This document shows, in pieces, positions 5,476 through 11,588 of a DNA stretch of 11,588 nt (position 1 is the first letter of the stretch; each line of letters begins with the position of its first letter). The stretch lies in contig JAEEIS010000112.1 in the NCBI GenBank assembly GCA_016281475.1, positions 1 to 11,588 on the forward strand. Reading direction: 5' to 3'. The position numbers were made by a program, and so were the translations under genes. The DNA comes from Bacteroidales bacterium (GTDB lineage: Bacteria > Bacteroidota > Bacteroidia > Bacteroidales > P3). The notes under the pieces were generated by a model, which was given only the letters and a program-made list of their open reading frames with translations, had not been told where the DNA came from and ran no database searches.

Positions 5476-6840
5476 TTAATTGTTGGTTTTAAATAGGCGG
5501 AAGAGGTCGAGCCAAGTGGCCTTCTGCCCATAGCGGAGGATTGAGCCGCGGTAGATTTTGGCGGCAGCCCAGATGCAGAGGGGGAAAGTGGCGAGGATCA
5601 GGAGCATGGAGACAACAATCTGCCAGATAGGCACGCCAAAGGGGATGCGGAAGAGCATGGCAACGGGCGAGGTGAAGGGGATGAGCGAGAGCCAGATGCA
5701 GAGGCTGCCTGAGGGCTCGTTGATCATGGCGGGCAGGAGCAGGAAGGTGAGCAGCAGCGGCACGGTCATGGGGAGGGTGAACTGCTGCGAGTCGGTCTCG
5801 TTGTCGACCAGCGAGCCCGCCGCCGCAAAGAGCGAGGCATAGAGCAGGTAGCCGAAGACGAAGTAGAAGACAAAGAGGATGATGAGAAGCCCGAAGTTGA
5901 TGCTGGTGAGGCCTTCGATGAGGTCTTGCAGGTCACGGTCGATGCCTTCGCCCGCCTCGTATTGCGCCTGCTGGTAGCGGGCGGTCTGATACTGGGTGGT
6001 GGCCTCGGTGCCCTTGCTTGCCACCTCGGTGACGCTGTGGCGGCTGGCGGCCTGCTCGAAGAGGTCGGCATTGGCAATTTGCACGCCCGTCATGGCTATG
6101 CCGCTGAGCACGACCCAGAGGGCGAACTGGGTGAGGCCGACAAGCCCGACACCCACCACCTTGCCCATCATCAGCTGGAAGGGCTTGACGCTGCAGACGA
6201 TGACCTCGACGATGCGACTAGTCTTCTCTTCCATCACGCCGCGCATCACCTGAGAGCCGAACATGAACACACCCATAAAGACCAGCAGGGCAAGTATGAT
6301 ACCGATGGCCATCTTTATCTGAAGGAATCCGTCGCGTCCGGTCTCGATGTCCTGCGTGCGCAGGTGGATATGGGTGGAAGTAAGCATGGCGTAGTCGTCG
6401 GGAGTGATGCCGTGCACGTCGAGCAGGATGACGTTGCGGAGTATTTCCTGCAACTGGCTGTTCACGTCGGACTGGACGGTCATGGAAGGCGCGTCGGAGC
6501 GGTAGTAGAGGAAGGCATCCTGCGGGATGGAAGTCTCGCGGGCGGGGATGAAGACGATGGCGTCGAGGGTGTCGACGGAGGCCAGCTGACGCTTGGCATA
6601 GTCGAGGCTGCCGGCATCGAAATAGGTGATGTCGCGTCCCGAACGGAACTGTCCTTGGAAGAGGCCACTATCGTCGACAACCAGCACGTTGGCATGTTCC
6701 AACGGCTTGCTGGCAAGCATGATGGGGATGGCATAGATGGCGGCTAGCAGGATGGGCACCACAAGGGTGAGAATCCAGAAGGAGGGCTTTTTGACGCGCG
6801 TGGCGTATTCGCGCTGTATGACTAGGAGGATTTTATTCAT
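5476..6840 (-). CDS. ABC-2 type transporter permease (NatB/YhaP-like)
   Basis: A 454-residue inner-membrane subunit of an ABC exporter, paired with the ATPase gene just upstream. The first membrane helix is at about 21-43, followed by a periplasmic domain to about 175. A cluster of helices then lies at about 176-197, 227-250, 317-340, 358-372, 378-396 and 404-427. The family hallmark VMRGVMEEKTSRIVEVIVCS lies at 198-217, followed by VKPFQLMMGK. Between 258 and 310 an extra-membrane loop contains a Gln/Tyr/Ala-rich stretch (TTQYQTARYQQAQYEAGEG). The ATG at 6838-6840 overlaps the ATPase stop as ATGA, so the two are translationally coupled. Na+ export, as by NatAB, is known for relatives, but the substrate here cannot be read from the sequence. 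Confidence 0.93.
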   Translation of the reverse strand: MNKILLVIQREYATRVKKPSFWILTLVVPILLAAIYAIPIMLASKPLEHANVLVVDDSGLFQGQFRSGRDITYFDAGSLDYAKRQLASVDTLDAIVFIPARETSIPQDAFLYYRSDAPSMTVQSDVNSQLQEILRNVILLDVHGITPDDYAMLTSTHIHLRTQDIETGRDGFLQIKMAIGIILALLVFMGVFMFGSQVMRGVMEEKTSRIVEVIVCSVKPFQLMMGKVVGVGLVGLTQFALWVVLSGIAMTGVQIANADLFEQAASRHSVTEVASKGTEATTQYQTARYQQAQYEAGEGIDRDLQDLIEGLTSINFGLLIILFVFYFVFGYLLYASLFAAAGSLVDNETDSQQFTLPMTVPLLLTFLLLPAMINEPSGSLCIWLSLIPFTSPVAMLFRIPFGVPIWQIVVSMLLILATFPLCIWAAAKIYRGSILRYGQKATWLDLFRLFKTNN

Positions 6841-7544
6841 TGCTTGACGGTGTTGATGAAGATTCGGTCTAGGTCTTGACCGGGATGCGAGGTCTTGATG
6901 TCAGCTAGAGAGCCTGAGAGCACTACCTGCGCGTGGTCGATGAGGGCGATGTCGTCGCAGAGTTCCTCGGCAGAGGGCATGTTGTGGGTGGAGAAGATGA
7001 CGGTGGCACCCTCGTCACGGAGACGTAGTATCTCGTGCTTGAGGAGGTCGGCATTGACGGGGTCGAATCCGCTGAAAGGCTCGTCGAAGATAAGCAGCTG
7101 GGGCTGATGCAGCACGGTGACGACAAACTGCACCTTCTGCTGCATGCCCTTGGAGAGCTCTTCGACGCGGCGGTTCCACCAGTCGCTGATTTCCAAACGG
7201 TCGAACCACTGGCGCAGACGTTGCTCGGCGGTGATTTTGTCGAGTCCTTTGAGACGAGCCAGATAGATGGCCTGCTCGCCCACGCGCATCTTCTTGTAGA
7301 GTCCCCGCTCCTCGGGCAGGTAGCCTATCTGCATCACGTCCGCCTCGGTCATGGGGCGGCCGTCGAAGAGGAGGGTGCCGCCATCGGGGCGGATGATGTG
7401 GTTAATAATACGGATGAGGGTGGTCTTGCCTGCCCCATTCGGGCCGAGAAGGCCAAACACGCTGCCTCGGCGCACATGCAGGTTCACGCCGTCGAGGGCG
7501 CGATAGGAGCCGAAGGACTTGGAGATATGGTTTATTACTAACAC
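6837..7544 (-). CDS. ABC transporter ATP-binding protein (NatA/YhaQ-like)
   Basis: The 235-residue cytosolic ATPase that powers the adjoining ABC-2 permease. Walker A GPNGAGKTT is at residues 34-42, the YLPEERGLYKKM segment typical of NatA-type proteins is at 75-86, the signature appears in the variant form LSKGMQQ at 130-136, Walker B LLIFDEPFSGFDP from 150, and the switch histidine is STHN at 185-188. The protein ends about 20 residues after LDRIF, as the family usually does. The start is a GTG at 7542-7544; it gives MLVINHISKSFG, the expected beginning, and no ATG lies nearby. A four-heptad block ends 5 bases upstream of the start. The stop overlaps the permease start by four bases. Confidence 0.94.
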   Translation of the reverse strand: MLVINHISKSFGSYRALDGVNLHVRRGSVFGLLGPNGAGKTTLIRIINHIIRPDGGTLLFDGRPMTEADVMQIGYLPEERGLYKKMRVGEQAIYLARLKGLDKITAEQRLRQWFDRLEISDWWNRRVEELSKGMQQKVQFVVTVLHQPQLLIFDEPFSGFDPVNADLLKHEILRLRDEGATVIFSTHNMPSAEELCDDIALIDHAQVVLSGSLADIKTSHPGQDLDRIFINTVKQ

Positions 7545-7549
7545 TTTTT

Positions 7550-7617
7550 GAATTGAGAATTAAAAATTGAGAATTTCCGAGTGCGGCAGCCAATTTAATT
7601 TTTAATTTTTAATTTTA
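7550..7617 (-). repeat. Heptad intergenic module between BatA-like gene and ABC ATPase gene
   Basis: In the transcribed direction: a left block of AAAATTA-type heptads (7617-7597, with a weaker fourth unit to 7590) that includes the last codons and TAA of the BatA-like gene, a core GGCTGCCGCAC (plus strand 7581-7591), then a right block of four heptads (7577-7550, YTCAATT-like, the first imperfect) ending 5 bases before the GTG start of the ATPase gene. The plus-strand string GTGCGGCAGCCAATTT (7581-7596) recurs exactly at 10676-10691. Left and right blocks are partly complementary. Confidence 0.85.
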
Positions 7618-9685
7618 TCAAAATGGTCTCTGCCAGCAGGGCTGCGAGAGCCAACAGCAGAAACAGACGCCAGAGGGGCTTGCCCTGGCCACGTTGGCGG
7701 ATATAGTCGGTCATCGACTTCTGCGCACTGGTTGCTACGCTACAATTATCCAAGTGCATGTCGTCCACCAACTGCTTCACCTCGGTGGGGGTGTAGAAGT
7801 CCATGACGGACTCCTGTCGGCTGTAGTTGAACGAAAGGCCTTCAGTTGGAGCGGATGCGCCAGTGGCCTGCAGGCGGTAATTGCCCGCCCGAGAGACGGC
7901 ACCGTGGGTCAGCAGCCACTGTCGCGACCCAATGCGGCGGATGTCGGGGATAAGGTCGGAAGATTCATCTTCGTTTCCAATCAGATGGGGCAGGTCCTCA
8001 GCATCGTAGTTCCCCAGCAGGGCAATCGGTTCATTGCCTGTCAGCAGATGGTAGGGCACCGCTGTCGGGGTGCTGAAGAGTGCCATATTATAGAGCGTGG
8101 GCACGAAGAGTGCCTGCTGCACGAAGTCGGTATACTCGGTTCTAAGAGGGGCGGCAAACAGATAGCAGCGACCTTCGCCCACAGGGGTACAGGTCAGGTA
8201 ATCACCTCCGTCTAGTAACTTGATTACCGACTGGCTTACCGTTCCCGCCTGAACGTTCAGGCGATAATGCCCTATCACCGAGGGCAGTTCCATGTCGTCC
8301 AGTTTGCCCTGAAACACGCCACGGAACAGCGGCATGTCGGTCGCCACCTGCTCGGCGCGGGTCTTACGGGTGGTCCATTCACCCAACTGCGGAGCCTGCA
8401 TCATGGCCAGCAGTCTGTTGTACGACTCCGTCACCATCCCTTCGCCAGGTATCACCAACAGGGAGCCTCCATCCTCAACAAACTGATGCAGCGTCTGCGC
8501 CATGCCAGAGGGGATGTCGTGCATCTCATCGAGCACAATAAAGCCGCCATTAGCGAACTGGGCATAGTCTATCTGATTGGCCGACACCTGCCGGTAGCGC
8601 ACCAGCGAGTCACCACTGAAGAGACGTTGCAAGAATGGGTTCTCACCCTTGCCGCCCACCACCATCACAGGCACCTGCCGCACCACGGGTAGCGAAAAAT
8701 AGAGCCTGTCGTCGAAGGTGATGGGGTAGTCTGTAGTCTCCACCATGCCTTGGACAGTCCCCTCTTGAGAGGGATGCCACGAAGTGGCGGGGTATGTTTG
8801 TTCGTCGCCGATGGCGAAAGTCATCTTGGCTGTCGCCGACCCATGTGCCGCCACGTCCACCGAGGCGATGGCACGCTGCTTGTCGCCCACAAGCAACCGC
8901 AGCGGAAGGCTCTCCACCGCCTTGTCGCCATCGTTGCGCACCGTCACCTCCACCTGCACCGTGGCTCCGGCATAGTAGGCGGGGCTGTCAAACACCAGCG
9001 TGTCAAGATAGACATTCGCCACCGCACTGCCACCCAAGGGGATGAACGTGGTAAGAATACTGCTGTCGGCTGGGTATTCGGCGATGTCGGCCGTGGAGCG
9101 TTGGAAGTCGCTAATCACGTAGGCGTGACGGTTGTCCGACGTTGCCGACCGCAGAAACTCGTTCTGCCTTTGTGCCACGGCGGAGAGACTTTGCGTCACC
9201 GCGCTGGCCTGCAAGCCGTCAACGGCCGTCAAAAATTCCTCGCGACTGAGCCACTGGAACTGCCCGCCACCCAAATCGTTGGTCAGCAACTGAAACTGGT
9301 CGCCGGGCTTATAGGCTGCCGATATCTCGCGAGCCTTACGACGTGCACTCTCCAGCAGGCTGCCGTCCATGCCGCCGCTCTCCATGCTGTAGGAGTTGTC
9401 GATATAGACGCTCACCACCGTGCCACCCGAGTGCTGCTGCGAGCCTTTGCTACGTATCACCGGCTGGGCGAATGCCAACACCAAGAAGACGATGGCGAAG
9501 ATTCGCATCGCCAAGATGAGCAGCTGGCGGAGGTTGCGCTGGCGGCGGTCCTCGTTCTGCAACTCCTCCAGCATGTCAACATTACTAAAATAGACCTTCT
9601 TGTAGCGTCGCAACTGCAAGAGGTGTATCGCTATCGGGATGCCGACAGCCACAAGACCTATGAGAAAAAGCGGATGGGTAAACAC
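7595..9685 (-). CDS. BatA-type membrane protein with von Willebrand A domain
   Basis: A 696-residue inner-membrane protein of the Bacteroidetes BatA/aerotolerance-regulator N-terminal family; the biochemical role is unknown. Membrane helices lie at about 5-22 and 54-76, with the conserved PLFLIGL and IPIAIHLLQLRRYKKVYFSN between them. A vWA domain follows, with the metal-site motif D96-N-S98-Y-S100 and SDFQRS at 192-197. A beta-sandwich segment (about 228-320) and a class I glutamine-amidotransferase-like fold (VPVMVVGG at 338-345, VLDEMHDI at 384-391, DGGSLLVIPGEG at 405-416) come next, without an obvious catalytic cysteine. A last helix spans about 671-691. The start is a GTG at 9683-9685, the only start that gives the expected N-terminus. 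The final KIKN and the stop are encoded by heptad repeat. Confidence 0.9.
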   Translation of the reverse strand: MFTHPLFLIGLVAVGIPIAIHLLQLRRYKKVYFSNVDMLEELQNEDRRQRNLRQLLILAMRIFAIVFLVLAFAQPVIRSKGSQQHSGGTVVSVYIDNSYSMESGGMDGSLLESARRKAREISAAYKPGDQFQLLTNDLGGGQFQWLSREEFLTAVDGLQASAVTQSLSAVAQRQNEFLRSATSDNRHAYVISDFQRSTADIAEYPADSSILTTFIPLGGSAVANVYLDTLVFDSPAYYAGATVQVEVTVRNDGDKAVESLPLRLLVGDKQRAIASVDVAAHGSATAKMTFAIGDEQTYPATSWHPSQEGTVQGMVETTDYPITFDDRLYFSLPVVRQVPVMVVGGKGENPFLQRLFSGDSLVRYRQVSANQIDYAQFANGGFIVLDEMHDIPSGMAQTLHQFVEDGGSLLVIPGEGMVTESYNRLLAMMQAPQLGEWTTRKTRAEQVATDMPLFRGVFQGKLDDMELPSVIGHYRLNVQAGTVSQSVIKLLDGGDYLTCTPVGEGRCYLFAAPLRTEYTDFVQQALFVPTLYNMALFSTPTAVPYHLLTGNEPIALLGNYDAEDLPHLIGNEDESSDLIPDIRRIGSRQWLLTHGAVSRAGNYRLQATGASAPTEGLSFNYSRQESVMDFYTPTEVKQLVDDMHLDNCSVATSAQKSMTDYIRQRGQGKPLWRLFLLLALAALLAETILIKLKIKN

Positions 9686-9692
9686 TTGTGAA

Positions 9693-9771
9693 ATTGGAAA
9701 TTGAAAGTTGAAAATTGAAATACATTCAGGCGCGACAGCCTACTTCTTACTTCTTAGCTCTTAGTTCTTAC
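9693..9771 (-). repeat. Heptad intergenic module between nth and BatA-like gene
   Basis: The clearest complete module. In the transcribed direction: a left block of four heptads (9771-9744; STAAGAR-like units) that encodes the end of nth including its stop codon, a 23-base centre (9743-9721) holding the core GGCTGTCGCGC, then a right block of four heptads (9720-9693; TTTCAAY-like) ending 7 bases before the GTG start of the BatA-like gene. Here the left and right units are different sequences with only weak complementarity, yet both have exactly four copies with period 7. Confidence 0.88.
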
Positions 9772-10398
9772 TTTATAATAGTCGCACAATTCGCTGATGC
9801 CGCACTCGTTGCAGTGGGGCTTGCGGGCTTGGCACACATAGCGTCCGTGCAGTATCAGCCAGTGGTGGGCGATGGGTATTTTCTCTTCGGGTATATGCTT
9901 CACCAACTCGCGCTCGGTCTGTAGGGGGTTCTTGCTGTTCTTGGTCAGTCCGATGCGGTTGGCGACGCGAAACACATGCGTGTCCACCGCCAGCGCAGGC
10001 AGGTTGAAAACTACCGAGGCAATCACGTTGGCGGTCTTACGACCTACGCCGGGCAGAGTCTGCAGCTCGTCTACGTCGCTCGGCACCTCTCCACCAAAAT
10101 CCGACACCAGCTTCTGCGCCATGCCCACGAGGTGCTTGCTCTTATTGTTGGGATAGGAGATGGAATGGATGTACTCAAAAATCTCCTCTGGCGTTGCAGC
10201 CGCCATTGCCTGCGCGTCAGGGTAAGCGGCAAAAAGAGCGGGCGTGGTCATATTCACCCGCTTGTCGGTACACTGTGCCGACAGAATCACCGCCACCAGC
10301 AGCTGGAATGCGTTCTCATACACCAGCTCCGACTGCGCCGTGGGGCGTTCCTTCTCAAAATAGGCTATCAGCCTCCTATATCGTTCTTTGGGTGTCAA
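9754..10398 (-). CDS. nth: Endonuclease III, DNA glycosylase/AP lyase
   Basis: A bifunctional glycosylase that removes oxidised pyrimidines and cuts at AP sites in base-excision repair. Its 214 residues are close to the 211 of E. coli Nth. The helix-hairpin-helix LPGVGRKTANVI lies at 115-126 with catalytic Lys121, and catalytic Asp139 is in AVDTHVFR. The iron-sulphur motif C-x6-C-x2-C-x5-C is at Cys189, 196, 199 and 205. The start is a TTG at 10396-10398: an in-frame stop lies 15 bases upstream, the next Met is residue 50 within the conserved core, and TPKERY fits the family N-terminus. It follows the small membrane gene by 5 bases. The last residues VRTKS are encoded by heptad repeat, a tail outside the conserved fold. 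Confidence 0.95.
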   Translation of the reverse strand: MTPKERYRRLIAYFEKERPTAQSELVYENAFQLLVAVILSAQCTDKRVNMTTPALFAAYPDAQAMAAATPEEIFEYIHSISYPNNKSKHLVGMAQKLVSDFGGEVPSDVDELQTLPGVGRKTANVIASVVFNLPALAVDTHVFRVANRIGLTKNSKNPLQTERELVKHIPEEKIPIAHHWLILHGRYVCQARKPHCNECGISELCDYYKVRTKS

Positions 10399-10403
10399 AA
10401 TTA

Positions 10404-10637
10404 TTAATATTTAAAGAAACAAATCAATGCCAAAACAAGTAAAACAATTGCTGCTACTCCAAGAAATACCACCTTACTATTTCTCACCCTAATACCTTCG
10501 ATAAATTCGTTCATAAAAATACTCCATATCGATACCCATTTCATCGGATTTTTGCTATTATCCTTCGTCTTATTTATAACACTATAGAAACAAATGCTTG
10601 AGAGTATGCCAAGAAAGAATGTTAGAAAAAGGAACAT
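10404..10637 (-). CDS. Small membrane protein with two hydrophobic segments, unknown family
   Basis: A 77-residue frame from an ATG at 10635-10637. It has an N-terminal hydrophobic segment (about 1-20, MFLFLTFFLGILSSICFYSV), a polar middle (KTKDNSKNPMKWV, NEFIEGIRVRNSK) and a C-terminal helix (about 55-75, VVFLGVAAIVLLVLALICFF). I do not recognise a family. It is far more AT-rich than its neighbours: 40 GC in the 120 bases 10441-10560, against well over half in nth and recJ. This suggests recent acquisition. Its stop lies 5 bases before the nth start, so the two may be translationally coupled. No clear promoter was found in the 54 bases upstream. The hydrophobic pattern supports a real protein, but a chance frame cannot be excluded. 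Confidence 0.6.
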   Translation of the reverse strand: MFLFLTFFLGILSSICFYSVINKTKDNSKNPMKWVSIWSIFMNEFIEGIRVRNSKVVFLGVAAIVLLVLALICFFKY

Positions 10638-10675
10638 ACGAAGTCATCTGGTTTTAGTTATTCCGATGGTCACAG

Positions 10676-10713
10676 GTGCGGCAGCCAATTTTCATTTTTC
10701 TCCTTTCAACCTC
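10676..10713 (-). repeat. Half heptad module (degenerate left block plus core) after the EEP hydrolase gene
   Basis: The core GGCTGCCGCAC (plus strand 10676-10686) and the five flanking bases match the copy at 7581-7596 exactly over 16 bases. It is preceded in the transcript by degenerate heptads (10713-10686), recognisable by a G at every seventh base, that cover the last codons and TGA of the hydrolase gene. No right-hand heptads follow; the next gene is the AT-rich small membrane protein. Confidence 0.65.
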
Positions 10714-11588
10714 AGATTCACCACCACAGGGTAGTGGTCCGAGATATAGGTATTCACACGTTTATACGACAAGGCCTCCATGTCGGGTGTGTGCAGCACG
10801 TAGTCGATACGGTAGGCGGGGAACGGACCGTGGTATGTTGTCCCAAACCCTCTTCCCTGCTCGACATAGGGGTCCATCAACAACTCAGTAGCCTGCTGGT
10901 AGATATACGAGGCAGGCGTATCGTTGAAGTCGCCCACCAGTACAAAGGGTATCTGCGACGACTCCACGAATGGCAACAGCTCCTCCTTCCACTCTTGCTC
11001 GTGGCGCAGCGTGGTTTCTTTAAACTTCTTCAACAACCTATGCGTATTGCTGTCGGGCTTGGCATGAGACAACTTTTCAAAGCCCTCCATATCCTCCTCG
11101 GTCAGCTGGTACGAATTAAGGTGCACACAGCACACTCGCACTTCGTTCTCGCCCTTTTTCACATCTACGGCAAACATCGACTTTTTGTCCATATCGTGCG
11201 TACGCACCATCGGCAGGCGCGTGAACAATATCACCTGCGATGCCGGATTCTGGCCATGCACACCGTAATGATTCACATACCCCCTTGCTTTCAGGCTGTC
11301 GGCCACCTTTACATGCCGTGGACTGAAAAACTCTTGCAGACACAGCACGTCGGGCTGCTCCTCATCCACTATCGACAGGAATATCACCGCCCCCGAATCC
11401 TTTGTCATTGCCGTGTCGCTGTCCAGCCCCCCAAAGCCATGTGTGTTGAACGTCATTATCTTCACCACGTCGTCGGCAGGCTCTGCGTCCGTGTTGCCCC
11501 CCACTTGGAAAAACAACGGGACAAACGACAGCCTCAACACTATCGCCGCCACCGACACCAGAAACTCCCAACGCGACAGGCAGAGCCA
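10692..11588 (-). CDS. Membrane-anchored endonuclease/exonuclease/phosphatase (EEP) family protein, N-terminus outside window
   Basis: A metal-dependent phosphodiesterase or nuclease of the EEP fold; the substrate is unknown. The frame is open to the window edge, with 10 further codons before the GTG at 11556-11558. They encode WLCLSRWEFL, continuous with a hydrophobic helix (SVAAIVLRLSFVPLFF), so the gene is 5'-truncated and probably begins with membrane helices, as Bacteroidetes relatives do. Numbering from that GTG, the catalytic motifs are MTFNTHG (Asn38), LCLQE (Glu76), VHLNSY (His146), VGDFNDTP (Asp210, Asn212), YRIDYVL (Asp252) and SDHYPV (Asp274, His275). All the expected residues are present, so it should be active. 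The last codons and the stop overlap a degenerate heptad block followed by the GGCTGCCGCAC core. Confidence 0.9.
   Translation of the reverse strand, partial: WLCLSRWEFLVSVAAIVLRLSFVPLFFQVGGNTDAEPADDVVKIMTFNTHGFGGLDSDTAMTKDSGAVIFLSIVDEEQPDVLCLQEFFSPRHVKVADSLKARGYVNHYGVHGQNPASQVILFTRLPMVRTHDMDKKSMFAVDVKKGENEVRVCCVHLNSYQLTEEDMEGFEKLSHAKPDSNTHRLLKKFKETTLRHEQEWKEELLPFVESSQIPFVLVGDFNDTPASYIYQQATELLMDPYVEQGRGFGTTYHGPFPAYRIDYVLHTPDMEALSYKRVNTYISDHYPVVVNLRLKGEK

Noticed and set aside
5926..5985. The Gln/Tyr-rich loop of the ABC permease as a separate domain or repeat insertion
   Set aside because: The stretch is short, in frame and within a loop region that varies in length in this family; no DNA-level tandem repeat was seen.
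5476..9685. BatA-like protein, ABC pair and secreted protein as a dedicated secretion or defence system
   Set aside because: Families and order are compatible with ordinary envelope genes, no effector or immunity-type gene is present, and repeat modules separate the BatA-like gene from the ABC genes.
8750..9691. A 313-codon open frame on the plus strand
   Set aside because: It runs antisense to the BatA-like gene, has no recognisable domain, and its His/Arg/Leu-rich product is typical of the opposite strand of GC-rich coding DNA.

Overview
This window looks like a piece of Bacteroidales chromosome, probably Prevotellaceae or Bacteroidaceae. The protein families point that way: a BatA-type von Willebrand membrane protein, a secreted protein with a PLTWDDF motif, an EEP hydrolase with an N-terminal membrane anchor, and EttA. 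Genes lack clear Shine-Dalgarno sites, recJ is preceded by a TAnnTTTG-like -7 box, and the starts lie in A/T-rich leaders. The phylum is well supported; the genus is a guess.

All eleven coding regions lie on the minus strand, so transcription runs from high to low coordinates. In that order they are: a 5'-truncated EEP-family hydrolase (10692-11588); an AT-rich 77-residue membrane protein (10404-10637); nth, endonuclease III (9754-10398); a BatA/vWA membrane protein (7595-9685); an ABC ATPase and its ABC-2 permease, overlapping by 4 bases (6837-7544, 5476-6840); a secreted protein with a decayed DUF922-like domain and a beta-rich tail (4293-5435); a 546-base stretch with no convincing gene (3747-4292); recJ with its own promoter (1908-3746); two overlapping, paralogous GNAT acetyltransferases (1311-1826, 817-1320); and the N-terminal 250 residues of ettA (1-752). 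No tRNA, rRNA, CRISPR array, transposase or integrase was seen.

The most unusual content lies between the genes. Several junctions carry a modular repeat built on a strict 7-base period. In the direction of transcription it consists of a purine-rich heptad block at or across the stop codon of the first gene, a short core (GGCTGYCGCRC in the best copies), a pyrimidine-rich block of four heptads, a 5-7 base gap, and the start codon of the next gene. Such four-heptad blocks precede ettA, the second GNAT gene, the ABC ATPase and the BatA-like gene. The left-hand blocks encode the last codons of nth and of the BatA-like protein. The unit sequence differs from site to site, while the period, the copy number and the placement stay the same. 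This looks like a dispersed repeat family tied to gene boundaries; its function cannot be read from the sequence.

The genes form no single pathway. recJ and nth are DNA-repair housekeeping genes, ettA acts in translation, the ABC pair is an exporter, and the BatA-like and DUF922-like proteins belong to the cell envelope. The AT-rich small membrane gene next to nth appears to have split one of the repeat modules, which may explain why nth is left with a TTG start.
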